Positions 9,031-19,158 are shown, counted from the first letter of the stretch. The stretch is 64,000 bases of DNA from Rhizobium oryzihabitans (GCF_010669145.1 NZ_CP048632.1:1550001-1614000); one strand, 5' to 3'. Numbers and translations: made by a program. The notes: generated by a model not told the origin, from the letters alone.

Positions 9031-9705
9031 TCAGCCCTTGCCGAGCGCGATGTGCCAGGGCTCGGCGCAAAGGCTGTAGAGCCAGCTCATATGCAGCTTG
9101 CGGAAGATTTCCGGCATGCCGGCCACTTCGGATGACAGAACCTTGAATAAGGGGCCAACCGCAATGGCGACGCGCGCATCGTCACGGCTGACAGTGTGGT
9201 GCAGCCACCTTTCCTGATCTTCCCTAAGCATGCCGGCCAGCAGGACATCCACCTTTACGCCTGACATATCCCGGTTCAGCATCACGAAATCATGCCATGG
9301 CGCGTGCGCGCGCAGCTTGGCCAGAACCTCTCCGACCTGTGCCGCATCGTCACCCGCAATGCCGATCCGTTTCGGCACCGCCATATAGGTCAGAAGCGCC
9401 ATGGTGAACGCCACGCCATCGATGACGACGGGCAGAGGCTTGCCGTCTTCCGCGCGAGCGGCGTTATGCATCGCCTTGCCCTGCGGCAGAAGCAGGCAGC
9501 TTTCCAGGATCTGCCGGTAAGCAATGTCTCTGGAAGAAAGCTTCGCCTTCTCGATGGTGAGAAAGGAGAGCATCGTGTGCCCGTCGCAGGCCGAAGCCCT
9601 GCCGCTGACCAGTTCCAGCGCCCCATTCCAGTCGAGATCACAAACACGCAGTCCGTGGATATTCCGTTGCGATCCCGGCTGCGCAAAACCTGCCGCGAAA
9701 TTCAT
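9031..9705 (-). CDS. Divergent WecG/TagA/CpsF-family glycosyltransferase
   Basis: Protein of 224 residues. Its C-terminal half matches the WecG/TagA/CpsF fold: a VDVLLAGMLREDQERW segment where typical members have DVLLVGLGMPKQEKW, then VAIAVGPLF and the terminal MSWLYSLCAEP. The N-terminal half is poorly conserved. ATG 9705 has GGGGG about 8 bp upstream; an in-frame start at 9750 is possible. Family members transfer N-acetylmannosamine or similar sugars to undecaprenyl-linked intermediates; the substrate here is unknown. It lies 114 bp upstream of the Wzz-like gene. Confidence 0.62.
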   Translation of the reverse strand: MNFAAGFAQPGSQRNIHGLRVCDLDWNGALELVSGRASACDGHTMLSFLTIEKAKLSSRDIAYRQILESCLLLPQGKAMHNAARAEDGKPLPVVIDGVAFTMALLTYMAVPKRIGIAGDDAAQVGEVLAKLRAHAPWHDFVMLNRDMSGVKVDVLLAGMLREDQERWLHHTVSRDDARVAIAVGPLFKVLSSEVAGMPEIFRKLHMSWLYSLCAEPWHIALGKG

Positions 9706-9883
9706 TGCCAACCCCCGATTGCCAAACCCATTGCCTCCGATCCTTCGCAAGGTTTGCGGGATCGCGGCTTATCGACCTGTTTATACAGGTGCAGGTTGAA
9801 GTTACCTTGAAAGCAACCTCTCGAATGTCACGCGAAATGGTAAGGGACGATTAACCAGACCCGGGGCCCGCTATCATGATTGA

Positions 9884-9902
9884 GGGCACGGGATACGTGC
9901 CC
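9884..9902 (-). terminator. Hairpin after the flgE-to-FliL-like operon
   Basis: Perfect 7-bp stem GGGCACG / CGTGCCC with a 5-nt loop, 7 bp beyond the stop of the last flagellar gene. There is no clear U-run, so it may be a weak or Rho-assisted end. Confidence 0.45.
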
Positions 9903-9908
9903 GCAGCA

Positions 9909-10451
9909 TCAATGGCTCGGCGCGGCGGCGGCTTCTTTTCCCGCCTCGGACTTCTCGCCTTCAACGAGCTTGACCGAACGCGGCGTGCCATTGCCGTTCT
10001 GCTCGCGAATGTCGGCCTTCGACAGGTAATCGAGCTGTTCGATCAACACATCTTCGACCACCTCGTCGTTGAGCTTCTTGTTCAGCCCTTCACGAATGCG
10101 CTGCTTGAAGGCCTCGGGATCGAAGGTGGAAATATTGGCGATGTTGACCATGGAGGAACCCGCCAGAAGCGTGAACAACTCATCGGTCATCAATTGCGTG
10201 GCCGGCAGTTCGATCTTCGCCATCTTTTCCTTGTCGACACGCAGGGAAATGCGGCTGAGGAAATAACCGTTCACGCCACCATCGTTGATGACGGGAATGG
10301 TGATGCTTTCACCCTTGACCAGTTGCAGGTTGGCCTTCTTGGCCCCCGCCTCATCCCCCGGCGCGGGTGCTGTCGCCATCTGGACGGAGAAATACACCGC
10401 GCCGAGCGTGACGGCGCAAACCCAGACGCCGGTGAGAAGAAGCTTCAACAT
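9909..10451 (-). CDS. Flagellar-operon membrane protein, FliL-like layout, function unknown
   Basis: A 180-residue protein with one N-terminal membrane anchor (LLLTGVWVCAVTLGAVYFSV) and a periplasmic or cytoplasmic domain of about 150 residues containing FLSRISLRVDKEKMAKIELP and EDVLIEQLDYL. The layout and strand pattern recall FliL, but a better FliL is encoded at 42446-42952, so I do not name it. It is the last gene of the long leftward flagellar operon and its start overlaps the preceding stop (TGATG), which implies coupled translation. An accessory motor role is inference from context. Confidence 0.7.
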   Translation of the reverse strand: MLKLLLTGVWVCAVTLGAVYFSVQMATAPAPGDEAGAKKANLQLVKGESITIPVINDGGVNGYFLSRISLRVDKEKMAKIELPATQLMTDELFTLLAGSSMVNIANISTFDPEAFKQRIREGLNKKLNDEVVEDVLIEQLDYLSKADIREQNGNGTPRSVKLVEGEKSEAGKEAAAAPSH

Positions 10452-10819
10452 CAGGAGGCGGCACCATACATGAACTGTTCCTGCGAATAGGTGCCGTCCG
10501 TATCGGCTTCCTGGATCGCGTTCTTGAGCAGGTCCGCAACAGCACGAACCGCATTCAGATGCGCCTCGACGCGGCTGGCATTGGTTGCGAGCTTGGACTT
10601 GATGCCCTGCACCTGATCGAGGTGTCCGGCGGCGATTTCCTCATGGGGCGTATCGCGGAAGAGCATGGTCAACTCATAGAGGCAGCGGCTCTTGTGGGCA
10701 TTGGAGACCTTGAAATCGAACTGGGGGTCCTTACCGATATTATCGTTCTCGTTGTCGATGATCATTTCAAGACGGCCGAGAACGGATTTGATGCGGTGGT
10801 CGTTCGACATAAGGTCCAT
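10451..10819 (-). CDS. FlgN-like flagellar export chaperone (putative)
   Basis: A mostly helical, acidic protein of 122 residues (NDHRIKSVLGRLEMIIDNEN, then two further predicted helices). Size and composition suit an FlgN-type chaperone for the hook-junction proteins FlgK and FlgL, both encoded upstream in this operon. ATG 10819 follows GAGGAG by about 8 bp; an upstream in-frame ATG at 10852 has no such site and would overlap the previous gene. Assignment rests on size and context, not on a firm motif. Confidence 0.6.
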   Translation of the reverse strand: MDLMSNDHRIKSVLGRLEMIIDNENDNIGKDPQFDFKVSNAHKSRCLYELTMLFRDTPHEEIAAGHLDQVQGIKSKLATNASRVEAHLNAVRAVADLLKNAIQEADTDGTYSQEQFMYGAAS

Positions 10820-10848
10820 GCTTGTCTCCTCGTTACGATTTTTCATTT

Positions 10849-11405
10849 TCAAGCCTCGTCCGTTTTCTCATTGGAAACGCCGAGGACCTGCCGCTCGAAC
10901 TCCGCCACCATCCGAATTGCAGCATTATGGTCTTTTTCATTCATGGATACGTCGGTAATCCCCTTGCTTTCGGCTTTCCGCAACGCATCCTTGTAAGCCT
11001 GTTCAGCAATACCGACGCCGCCATTTCTGGAAATCGTGTCGGCGAACTGTTCCGCCATCATGCTTTTCCAGATCTCACCGGCATTGCCTTTGCCATAAAC
11101 CTCTTCGCTGTCTTTCGGCAGCATGTTGGCAACAAAGGTCTGGAGGACGGAAGCCTCGTATTTGCGGTATGTTTCCGGAATTTCCGTGCGAGCCGAGCGG
11201 ATGTTGGTGTCACCAAGGCCCGCCTTCGAGGAGGCGCCATCCAGCATATCGACGGCGGCGCCAAAGCCCTTGCCCGCATCGGCAAGGCTCGTTGCCGCGA
11301 AAGCCGCCTTGTTCGCCTTCAGTTTTTCCTGGGCGACCTGCACTTCCTGGGGTCCGCAGCGCGAACAACATCCATCACCAGATCGCTTATAATCGATATC
11401 GCCAC
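10849..11405 (-). CDS. FlgJ-like rod-binding protein, interrupted by a one-base frameshift
   Basis: The C-terminal part carries the rod-binding signature of the FlgJ N-terminal domain (IWKSMMAEQFADTISRNGG, then AEQAYKDAL), which helps rod assembly in the periplasm. No muramidase domain is present. The natural start appears to be GTG 11405, encoding VAISIISDLVMDVVRAADP, but this reading leaves frame at the four-base G run at 11349-11352; one extra base would restore a 185-residue protein continuing with QEVQVAQEKLKANKAAF. The uninterrupted reading that exists begins in the wrong frame with an unlikely cysteine-rich N-terminus. Sequencing error is the likeliest cause. Confidence 0.72.
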
Positions 11406-11518
11406 GTCCCGATCTCCCGAGCTGATAAACGCGCGGCGAGCAGCCTGCACGTTTACTCAATCAAGAAACATCGCCGGAGACCTCTTTCGAAACGCCTGCG
11501 ATGCAACAATGGGACAGA

Positions 11519-11938
11519 TTATGAATCGCCAACCTTGCTGGAGGCTGGTGTCCGGGATGCGTTCGTCATTTCAAGTAGATCATAGATTGCATTGTCGTCC
11601 GCCTCGCGATCTTCCAGATCGCGGGCAAGATGCATTCTGTCCTCAAGCCGGTCGGCCTTGGTCTTTTCCTTGAGGACCTTGTTTTCCTGCAATTGCTGCA
11701 CGCCGGCGAGCTGGCGATCCTTGACGACGAGGCGGCCGTAACGATCCGAATAATGCTTGGAAAACATCTGATGCAGCGGTTCCATGGAACTCATCGCTTC
11801 CAGCACATTGTCCATGGACTGGCTGACCTCGGTGCGCACGCGGGTGGTGTCTGCCAGTTCCACCTCGGCCATTTTTTCCATGTGCCGCTGGACCGTTACC
11901 AGACGCTTGAGTTTTGCCGAGCGCTTGTCCGAGGCCAT
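11519..11938 (-). CDS. FliJ-like flagellar export protein (putative)
   Basis: A 139-residue, highly charged, probably coiled-coil protein (SAKLKRLVTVQRHMEKMAE, then a helical run through KEKTKADRLEDRMHLARD). FliJ proteins have this size and shape; they connect the ATPase FliI to the gate protein FlhA. Its position just downstream of fliR, and the lack of another fliJ in the window, support the call, but no decisive motif is visible. ATG 11938 has GGAG about 7 bp upstream. A 113-bp gap separates it from the flgJ-like gene. Confidence 0.6.
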   Translation of the reverse strand: MASDKRSAKLKRLVTVQRHMEKMAEVELADTTRVRTEVSQSMDNVLEAMSSMEPLHQMFSKHYSDRYGRLVVKDRQLAGVQQLQENKVLKEKTKADRLEDRMHLARDLEDREADDNAIYDLLEMTNASRTPASSKVGDS

Positions 11939-11953
11939 GAAGTGATCTCCAGA

Positions 11954-12709
11954 TCAGAAGCCGATGAAGACCGGGCCGAAACCATCCACGAACTGACGGA
12001 TGAGGGCCGCAATCGACAAATAGAGCATGAAAAGACCGCCCGCCAGAACGAAGGGCGTCGAGATGAAAAAGACCGGTATCTGCGGCGCCAGCTTGTTGAT
12101 GAGACCAACCGCCACGTTGAACATCAGGCCGTAGATCACAAAGGGGCTGGCAAGCCGCAGCATGATCGAGAAGGTCGCCCGCAGCGTATCGGTGAGCGTA
12201 ATCAGCATCTTCTGGCCGCTGATGAGCGCACCCACCGGCGTTGCAGTGTAGGAATCGACCAGAGCCTTCAGGACGATGTGATGGAAATCCAGCATGAACA
12301 ACACCAGAAGACCGCCGAAGGTGATGAAGTTCGATATCTGGTTTTCCTGTACGTCTTCGATGACATCCGCGCCGCCCGGGGCACTAAGTCCGATGGACGC
12401 GCCGATGAGCGCGCCTGTGAACTGGAAGCCGAGCGTGTAAAACCGCGCGATCAGGCCATACATGGCGCCGATGAGGATTTCCGTGAAGATAAGACCGACG
12501 ACGGTGCCCTGGCTTGAGCCGGAAACTTTCGGATAGATCGTGTCCCAAAGCACCGGCAGAAGCGCCATGGACACCGCGACACACAGCAACATGCGTATCT
12601 GCGGCGAAATGCGCGAACTGGAAAAGCCCGGCATCGTCATGAAACAGGCGCCGATGCGGCAGATGGCAAGGAACAATGCGATAATTGTCCCTTGCGGGTC
12701 GGTTATCAT
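11954..12709 (-). CDS. fliR: Flagellar export gate protein FliR
   Basis: Integral membrane protein of 251 residues in the export gate with FliP and FliQ. It shows the usual run of hydrophobic segments ([20 protein letters not shown] near the N-terminus, [16 protein letters not shown] in the middle, and a long hydrophobic C-terminus). Length matches the family. Its start overlaps the flhA stop by 4 bp (ATGA), indicating coupled translation. Confidence 0.93.
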   Translation of the reverse strand: MITDPQGTIIALFLAICRIGACFMTMPGFSSSRISPQIRMLLCVAVSMALLPVLWDTIYPKVSGSSQGTVVGLIFTEILIGAMYGLIARFYTLGFQFTGALIGASIGLSAPGGADVIEDVQENQISNFITFGGLLVLFMLDFHHIVLKALVDSYTATPVGALISGQKMLITLTDTLRATFSIMLRLASPFVIYGLMFNVAVGLINKLAPQIPVFFISTPFVLAGGLFMLYLSIAALIRQFVDGFGPVFIGF

Positions 12710-14793
12710 GAAATGGCGCCCAGAATCTTGATCTCCAGCCCCTTGGCAAGTTCCACATGCGAAAGAACCGGCAGGGTCGCAAAGAGTCGCTCGATAATCA
12801 TGCGCACATAGGACCGTGTTTCCGGCGAGGTTACAAGAACAAAGGGCAGTCCGCGGTCCATGAATTCACGGATAACTTTCGACGCCTCCTCGGAGAACTC
12901 CTCGAGATGGCGGGGATCGATGTCGAATTCGACGATTTCGCCCTTCTGGTCGCGCTTGAGCGCCTGATGGAAGACCATGTCCCATTTGTTGCCGAGGCGA
13001 AGAACGCGCAGCACGCCGTTGTCGGCAAGATCGCCGCAGAGCTGCTGCGACATGCGCACGCGCACATGCTCGACGATCTGCTCGGTCTTGCGCACATGCG
13101 GGGCAAGCTCGGCAACCGCTTCCAGAATGAGATGCAGGTTGCGGATCGACACGCGCTCGGCGAGCAGCAGTTTCAGAACCGCCTGCAGGCCGGAATAGGA
13201 CATATGCGACGAGCAGATTTCATCGGCCAGCTTCTTATATTCCGGATCCAGCCTGTCGATGAGGATCTTGACGTCCTTGTAGGACAGCAATTGCGGAAGA
13301 TTGTTGCGGATGACCTCGCTCAGATGCGTCAGCACCACCGAAACATTGTCGATCGGGTGGAAGCCTTCCCGCTTCAAATCCTCGGTGAAGGTCTCGAGAA
13401 TGGAGACGGCCGGCATGCCGAAGGCGGGCTCGCGGATTTCATCGCCCGGAATGCTCGGCTTGCGCCCTGCCCCGGTGACCACCAGAACATCGCCGACACG
13501 CAGATTGCTCGAAGCGATGGTCGTGCCATGCACGCGGATCTGGTAGGCTTTCTCCGGTATCATGATGTCGTCGGAGACTTTGATTTCCGGCACGACGAAG
13601 CCGTATTGGCTTGCGAATTTCTTGCGCATCTTGCCGACACGGAAAGCCAGCTCCTGATGCGCGCCGAGAAGGCGGGTCGAAACCTGCTTGCCGAGGGCCA
13701 GTTCGATTTCGGATGTCTTGAGGACCTGCTTGACCGAATCCTTTTCCGCTTCGGTGGTCTGGAGAACCTTATCCGCCTCTTCCTGACGGAGGAGCGCGCT
13801 CTCTGCCTCCGCCTGGCGCGGAATATACCAGCTGCCGAAGGCCATGATGCCGCCCAGCATGATGAATGGCAGGAAGGGCAGACCCGGGATAATTGCCAGC
13901 AGGCCCATCAGCATGGCCGAAACCATCAGCGCTCGCGGGTATCCGCTCAGCTGGTTCACGACCGCCTGATCGGTTGAGCCGGCGGTGCCGCCGCGCGACA
14001 CCAGAAGGCCTGCCGCCAGAGACACGATAAGGGCCGGGATCTGCGAGACGATACCGTCGCCGACCGAAAGCTTGACGAAAACATCGGCAGCCTCGCCGAT
14101 CGGCATGCCGTGGCGGAAATAACCAATGATGATGCCGCCGAAAACATTGATCGCGGTGATGATCAGACCGGCGATCGCATCGCCACGCACGAATTTGGAG
14201 GCACCGTCCATCGAACCGAAGAAGGAGCTTTCTTCTTCCAGTTCGCGGCGGCGGCGCTGGGCTTCCTTTTCATCGATGATGCCGGCGGACAGATCCGCAT
14301 CGATCGACATCTGCTTGCCGGGGATGGCGTCCAGTGTGAAACGCGCGCCAACTTCAGCGATACGCGTCGCACCCTTGGTGATGACGATGAAGTTGACGGT
14401 GATCAGGATCATGAAGACGATCAGACCGATCACGAAGTCGCCGGACATGACGAGGCTGGAGAAACCGGCGATCACGCCGCCCGCAGCCGTCGGGCCCTCG
14501 TTGCCATGCGATAGGATGACGCGCGTCGTCGCGATGTTCAGCGACAGACGGATCATGGTTGCGATCAGCAGCACGGTCGGGAAAGACGAGAAATCCAGTG
14601 GACGCTGGATCCAGAGCGCCACCATGAGGATGAGGACCGAGAGCGCGATCGAAAACGCAAGCCCGATATCCACCAGAATGACCGGAATGGGCAGGAACAG
14701 AACGCAAAGGATCGCCACGATACCCAATGCGAAACCGACATCGCGCATGCTCGGCGTTACTTTGGGCAAGGAGATGACTGGTGGTTGCGCCAT
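12706..14793 (-). CDS. flhA: Flagellar export gate protein FlhA
   Basis: A 695-residue protein with about eight membrane segments in residues 20-310, including the FHIPEP-family conserved region around [20 protein letters not shown] and [14 protein letters not shown], followed by a large cytoplasmic domain that docks export chaperones and substrates. Length is normal for the family. It overlaps fliR downstream and is separated by 158 bp from fliQ upstream. Confidence 0.97.
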   Translation of the reverse strand: MAQPPVISLPKVTPSMRDVGFALGIVAILCVLFLPIPVILVDIGLAFSIALSVLILMVALWIQRPLDFSSFPTVLLIATMIRLSLNIATTRVILSHGNEGPTAAGGVIAGFSSLVMSGDFVIGLIVFMILITVNFIVITKGATRIAEVGARFTLDAIPGKQMSIDADLSAGIIDEKEAQRRRRELEEESSFFGSMDGASKFVRGDAIAGLIITAINVFGGIIIGYFRHGMPIGEAADVFVKLSVGDGIVSQIPALIVSLAAGLLVSRGGTAGSTDQAVVNQLSGYPRALMVSAMLMGLLAIIPGLPFLPFIMLGGIMAFGSWYIPRQAEAESALLRQEEADKVLQTTEAEKDSVKQVLKTSEIELALGKQVSTRLLGAHQELAFRVGKMRKKFASQYGFVVPEIKVSDDIMIPEKAYQIRVHGTTIASSNLRVGDVLVVTGAGRKPSIPGDEIREPAFGMPAVSILETFTEDLKREGFHPIDNVSVVLTHLSEVIRNNLPQLLSYKDVKILIDRLDPEYKKLADEICSSHMSYSGLQAVLKLLLAERVSIRNLHLILEAVAELAPHVRKTEQIVEHVRVRMSQQLCGDLADNGVLRVLRLGNKWDMVFHQALKRDQKGEIVEFDIDPRHLEEFSEEASKVIREFMDRGLPFVLVTSPETRSYVRMIIERLFATLPVLSHVELAKGLEIKILGAIS

Positions 14794-14951
14794 AAAAATC
14801 GTCCTGTCTCTTCATGAGAAGGGCGACGGAAAAGCCGCCGCACGGTTCGCGGCACCGGGCTCCGAGGATTTCCACGCATTTCGGTCCGATGCTTCAGCCT
14901 ATCACTAGCTACCGAAGCTTGCGCGAGGATGGCATGTGACGCGGGTAGCGG

Positions 14952-15218
14952 TCAGAAACCGGACTGGATACGCGAGAAGACGAGATTGGAAAAAAGGGCG
15001 ATCTGCGCGCCCACGAAAGGGGCGGCGACGCCGAGAACGAGCATGATCGTGACGATCTTGGGGACGAAGGTCAGCGTCATTTCCTGAACCTGGGTCAGGG
15101 CCTGGATGAAGGCGATGACGACGCCGACGATCATGGCGGCCAGAACGGCCGGACCGGCCGCGACGAGAACCGTCCAGACTGCAGCCTGCATGATATCAAG
15201 CGCATCGGCCTCGTTCAT
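14952..15218 (-). CDS. fliQ: Flagellar export gate protein FliQ
   Basis: Short protein of 88 residues with two membrane segments (WTVLVAAGPAVLAAMIVGVV and IVTIMLVLGVAAPFVGAQI) joined by a loop with ALTQVQEMTLTFVPK, the FliQ signature. It is part of the FliPQR export channel; fliR is 2.2 kb downstream and fliP lies in the rightward operon. Confidence 0.95.
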   Translation of the reverse strand: MNEADALDIMQAAVWTVLVAAGPAVLAAMIVGVVIAFIQALTQVQEMTLTFVPKIVTIMLVLGVAAPFVGAQIALFSNLVFSRIQSGF

Positions 15219-15265
15219 CGTCGCATCCTTTATTCAGAAGGGCGGCATCATACCGCCCTTTTATA

Positions 15266-15736
15266 TCACGAACCGGCTGACTTATCCGAATCGCCATCGC
15301 TATCAGGTGTAGTCGCGATCGGGCCGTTCGAGAAGGTCACACCAGCCTGCAGCAGCACTTTGTCACCAGCTTCGGTGATGGCGACAATGCCATCCGAATA
15401 GACTTCGACTTCCTTCACCACACCGGTGACCTTGTCGTCGGCGCTCTTGACCGTCTTGCCGACCAGATCGGAAGCGCGCGTCAGCGCTTCGGCCTGCAGC
15501 ATGCTCTTCAAATGGCTGTTGGTCTTGATCGTCTGCTCGACCTGCGAGAAGCTTGCCAGCTGCGACATCTGCTGGCCGGCATCCATCGGGCTGGTCGGAT
15601 CCTGGTTCTTCATCTGGGCGATAAGGAGCTTCAGGAAGCTGTCGTAGTTGAGCGATGCCGCGTTTCCGTCGGTGCTGCTCGCCCCTGCATTGGCCCAGGG
15701 ATTTGACGCTGCCGAACTGACTGCATCTACCGCCAT
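15266..15736 (-). CDS. flgD: Flagellar hook-cap protein FlgD
   Basis: Hook assembly scaffold of 156 residues, exported to the growing tip. It contains the conserved FlgD N-terminal motif [19 protein letters not shown] and the [16 protein letters not shown] segment. It is shorter than enterobacterial FlgD, as usual in rhizobia, and lacks most of the C-terminal immunoglobulin-like part. Its start lies inside the 3' end of flbT (10-bp overlap). Confidence 0.93.
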   Translation of the reverse strand: MAVDAVSSAASNPWANAGASSTDGNAASLNYDSFLKLLIAQMKNQDPTSPMDAGQQMSQLASFSQVEQTIKTNSHLKSMLQAEALTRASDLVGKTVKSADDKVTGVVKEVEVYSDGIVAITEAGDKVLLQAGVTFSNGPIATTPDSDGDSDKSAGS

Positions 15737-16176
15737 GGTGCTATCTCCTTGCGAATGTGTTCGATGGTTGCAGGGGTCATTTCCTGATTATTGAGGATCT
15801 TCTCCTCGAGCGGATAGAGCCCGCGAATGGCCTTCAGCGCCTCGAAAGCCTTGCCAGAGGCAACCAACCCGTCGATCCGCTTGAGTTCGGCCAGGACCTC
15901 ATCGTGCTGGAAGCAATTCAGCAACATGCTTACGGACTTGCGGAACATGTTCGTCGACTGTTCGCGCCCTTCCGGATTGATGAGGATCATCTGCGCGATG
16001 AAATAGAGCTGCCTCAGCGGCGTGGTCGCCTGCTCCGGCTGCAGAACGTGGTTTTCGAGCAAGAACGTGACATCGTTCAGGAATTCGAGCGCCACCTTGC
16101 GATCCACACGCAAAACCGCCCCGTTGATGAAAATCTTTTCGCCCGATTTCAGCGAAATTCGAAGTGTACTTTTCAT
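15727..16176 (-). CDS. flbT: Flagellin mRNA regulator FlbT
   Basis: Cytoplasmic post-transcriptional regulator of 149 residues ([20 protein letters not shown], then an all-helical body). In Caulobacter FlbT binds the 5' leader of flagellin mRNA and controls its translation and stability according to assembly state. The flaA, flaB and flaC leaders in this window have a conserved fold that would be a natural target (inference). It overlaps flaF by 4 bp (ATGA). Confidence 0.94.
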   Translation of the reverse strand: MKSTLRISLKSGEKIFINGAVLRVDRKVALEFLNDVTFLLENHVLQPEQATTPLRQLYFIAQMILINPEGREQSTNMFRKSVSMLLNCFQHDEVLAELKRIDGLVASGKAFEALKAIRGLYPLEEKILNNQEMTPATIEHIRKEIAPWR

Positions 16177-16517
16177 TTCAGTCCATCCCTGATGATGGTT
16201 GTCACGTCAATAATGCCCTGGAAATTCGTCGACTGACGTTTCCGGATCAGTTCGCACTCTTTCAATATCCAGATCGCGATCGAGATCAGATTGGCTCTGA
16301 GTTCCATGGCCAGCTGGTTATCGGGTTGCTTGAGGTCCTCAATGAAGCGGATCCAGACCCTTCGAGTGTAAAAAAGCGCTTCGATCGTATGGCGCTGCGA
16401 AGAAGAATCCTTTGCCTCCACCAGAAGTTCGATCGATTTTGTCAACGCCTGCCGCTCGCGATCCTTCGCGTTGGCGACACCATCCTCCATGATTTCGGCG
16501 TAGGAAAACTGGTACAT
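16173..16517 (-). CDS. flaF: Flagellin biosynthesis regulator FlaF
   Basis: Helical cytoplasmic protein of 114 residues typical of alphaproteobacterial FlaF ([13 protein letters not shown], then [19 protein letters not shown]). FlaF works with, and against, FlbT to permit flagellin synthesis and secretion. It lies between flgL and flbT and is coupled to flbT by a 4-bp overlap. Confidence 0.93.
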   Translation of the reverse strand: MYQFSYAEIMEDGVANAKDRERQALTKSIELLVEAKDSSSQRHTIEALFYTRRVWIRFIEDLKQPDNQLAMELRANLISIAIWILKECELIRKRQSTNFQGIIDVTTIIRDGLK

Positions 16518-16551
16518 TCATGTATCCTTTATCTGCCGCCACCCCTGTTCA

Positions 16552-17654
16552 TCAGAGGTAGTTAACCAGACTCATTTTTTGCAGACGCGACGTGAGACTG
16601 TATGCGATTTCAATCTGCTGCTGCAGCAGATCAAGGCGGGTCTTCGCCTCGTAAGTATCGATCCCTCGATATCCAGCAGATGCGTTTCGATGATCTTCTT
16701 CTGCGCCGCCAGTGAATCGTTGGCTTTCGAAACACGGCTTTCAGAGAGGCCGAGCTGGCTCTGCTGCTGGTTCAAACCACTAATCGCCGTGCCGATATTG
16801 GTCACAGACTTGGTCGCCACCATTTCGCGGACGTCGCTGCTGACCTTTTCGTCAAGGAATGTCATCGCAGTCATGGCCGTCATTGCGAAATAACGCATGC
16901 CCTGGGAATTGCTGTTGGTCGATGTCTCGACCACTTCATTCTGGCTGATGCGGCTCGTCATGTTCGTGTCGCTCGCCTTGGAACCATAGGTCGTCCAGAA
17001 ATCGTAGTTCTGGCCGGCCGTCAGATCGGCGTGTGGCGGGTTCGTCACGGTCGTGGTGCCGTTGAACACACCTTCGATGTGGCTCATGAATGCCGTAGCC
17101 TGATCTTTCGACAAGCTCTCGACATTGCCAACCGGCGGCGTCTGCGCCGCCATGAACGCGTTCAGCTCCACCTCATAGGCTGCCTTCAGTGTCGACCCTT
17201 CGGCAAAGTAGTCATCGACCGGCTTCACATCCGTATTGATGCCGGAGAACAGAAACTCGCCATTGACCGCCGTATTGGCGAAGCTGGTGAAGTTGTTGAA
17301 GGCGTTCGAGATGGTTTTGGCGACCGTCGTCAGTGTCGGCGCTTCGCTGCTGGTATTGGGAACGAGAACCTTCTGGATTTCCTGCGCAGCCTTGGCCATG
17401 CCGTCAAGCGCCGTCTGGGAGGATTTGAGGCGCTGGGTGGCGATGGAATTGACGCTGACCAGAGAGGTAATACGATCGATATCGCGATTGAGATCAAGAC
17501 TGCGGGCCGTGTTAGCACCGAGCGTGGCACCGATATCCGCATGCTTGCCGGTCGTCAGCTCAGTGTTGAGATTGGTCATCTCCAGCTGAGCCTTGAGGAT
17601 GGTGCTGCGCATGCTGTTCTGCATCGCCAGCGATGAAATGAAGGACGTTTTCAT
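16552..17654 (-). CDS. flgL: Hook-filament junction protein FlgL, 3' frameshift
   Basis: Flagellin-like junction protein linking FlgK to the filament. The N-terminus (MKTSFISSLAMQNSMRSTIL) and helical D0/D1 regions are intact to ETHLLDIEG. There the frame is lost: after GGG (+ strand CCC at 16663-16665) the existing reading runs into an unrelated basic tail ending at 16572. Adding one base restores IDTYEAKTRLDLLQQQIEIA and the expected terminal helix ending SLVNYL, with the stop at 16552, giving 367 residues. FlgL needs this C-terminal helix for assembly, so a real mutation should block filament formation; sequencing error is more likely. Confidence 0.85.
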
Positions 17655-17657
17655 CTG

Positions 17658-19136
17658 TTACCTCACCATATCCATCAGCGACTTGAGCATTTCATCGATG
17701 GTGGTCACGAGCTTCGTCGCCGCCTTGTAGGATTGCTCGATATCCATGAGCAGCGAAAGCTCCTCATCCAGGCTGACGGCGGTGTTGTTGGAGTAGGAGG
17801 TGGCGGAGCGCTCATAGAGCGCGCTCTTCGCCTCGTTTGCCGACGTTGCACCGGAGCGTTCCTGTTCGAGCCAACCCATGGAGTTGGTGCCGTATTTCAG
17901 GATGCTGGTATTCGTATCGATACGTGTCGACGCGGCAAAGCTCATGGGCGCGTCAAATGCGGTCACATAGCTGCGTATCAAAGCGGAAAAGCCAGTTCCG
18001 CCCGTCGCTGTAGTATTGATCACATAATCGGTACCGTTGATGCCCCCGTCACGCAACAATTCCGGGTTGCCACCTTTGGAAATAATTAACGCCGGGTTGA
18101 CGGTAATGCTCGCGGCGAGCCCGGGCGAGACAACACCAGCCGCCGGAATGGTGGTTGCCGCAGGCGAGCCGTACGTGAAGAGACCGGGCATGTCAGGCAG
18201 GCCGCTTGTCGCATCCGCCGGCTTTTCCGCGAACATGGTGATCAGGCCGCGCGCGATTTCATCGAGCTGGCTCTGCATGGTTGGCGCCAGGTCGTCGCGA
18301 ATTTGCATCAGACCCTGAAGCGAACCCGCCGCCGTCGTGTTGCTGCCGCTGCCTGCCTTGAGGGCCACGCCGTCGACATAAATCGCGTTGCCGGTGGTGG
18401 TCGCATCGTAGCCGGGCTGAGCGTTGAAGGTCACCTTGCGCGGCACGACCTCAAACAGTGTCGCGCCTTCCGTCGTATAGAGCGCCACATCGTTGTTTTC
18501 GCGGTTGACGACATTGATGCCGATGATGGCAGAGATGTCCTTCAACAAGGTCTCGCGCTGATCGAGAGCATCGCTCGGATCACCACCGATGGCGGTCTGC
18601 GCCTTCACCTCGTTATTGGCTTCCTCGAATTTTGCAAGAAGACCGTTCAGCTTGTCGACCTGAAGGGAGATGTCCTTGTCGGCACGAAGCCGCATGGCCT
18701 GCAGTTCGGCAGATGCTGTATTCAGGGAATTGGCAACATCGCTGGCCGCAGTCACTGCCGTCGCCGCAAGAGCGGCATCGCTCGGCTTGGCGGCATAACC
18801 GTCAAGGCTCTTCAGCAGTTCCTTCATATAGGTGGCCGGCGAGGTCTCGTAATCGTTACCGCCGAAAAGGCTCTTGATCTGCTCAAGGCCGGCCAGAACG
18901 GTACTCTGACCGGAAGCAAGCGAGGAGCTGGAGATGGTCTGCCTGAGAAGACTTTCATTCTGGGCACGGCCATTGGAGACGATACTCGCTCCTGCCATGG
19001 TCGTGCCGAGAATGGCGGTTCGCTTGACGTAGTTCGCATTGCCGACATTGGCAATGTTTTTGGAGGTAACGTCCGTCTGCTTACCTGTATTATTGAAAAT
19101 CGACTGCGCAGTATTCATTGCTGACGTGAGCGACAT
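17658..19136 (-). CDS. flgK: Hook-filament junction protein FlgK (HAP1)
   Basis: Exported axial protein of 492 residues connecting hook and filament. It has the conserved N-terminus (MSLTSAMNTAQSIFNNTG, ASKNIAN-like VTSKNIANVGNANYVKR) and the C-terminal helix SLDEELSLLMDIEQSYKAAT. Length is normal. It sits 3 bp upstream of flgL and 22 bp downstream of flgE. Confidence 0.94.
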   Translation of the reverse strand: MSLTSAMNTAQSIFNNTGKQTDVTSKNIANVGNANYVKRTAILGTTMAGASIVSNGRAQNESLLRQTISSSSLASGQSTVLAGLEQIKSLFGGNDYETSPATYMKELLKSLDGYAAKPSDAALAATAVTAASDVANSLNTASAELQAMRLRADKDISLQVDKLNGLLAKFEEANNEVKAQTAIGGDPSDALDQRETLLKDISAIIGINVVNRENNDVALYTTEGATLFEVVPRKVTFNAQPGYDATTTGNAIYVDGVALKAGSGSNTTAAGSLQGLMQIRDDLAPTMQSQLDEIARGLITMFAEKPADATSGLPDMPGLFTYGSPAATTIPAAGVVSPGLAASITVNPALIISKGGNPELLRDGGINGTDYVINTTATGGTGFSALIRSYVTAFDAPMSFAASTRIDTNTSILKYGTNSMGWLEQERSGATSANEAKSALYERSATSYSNNTAVSLDEELSLLMDIEQSYKAATKLVTTIDEMLKSLMDMVR

Positions 19137-19158
19137 TCATCTGTCCTCGTGAGAATTC

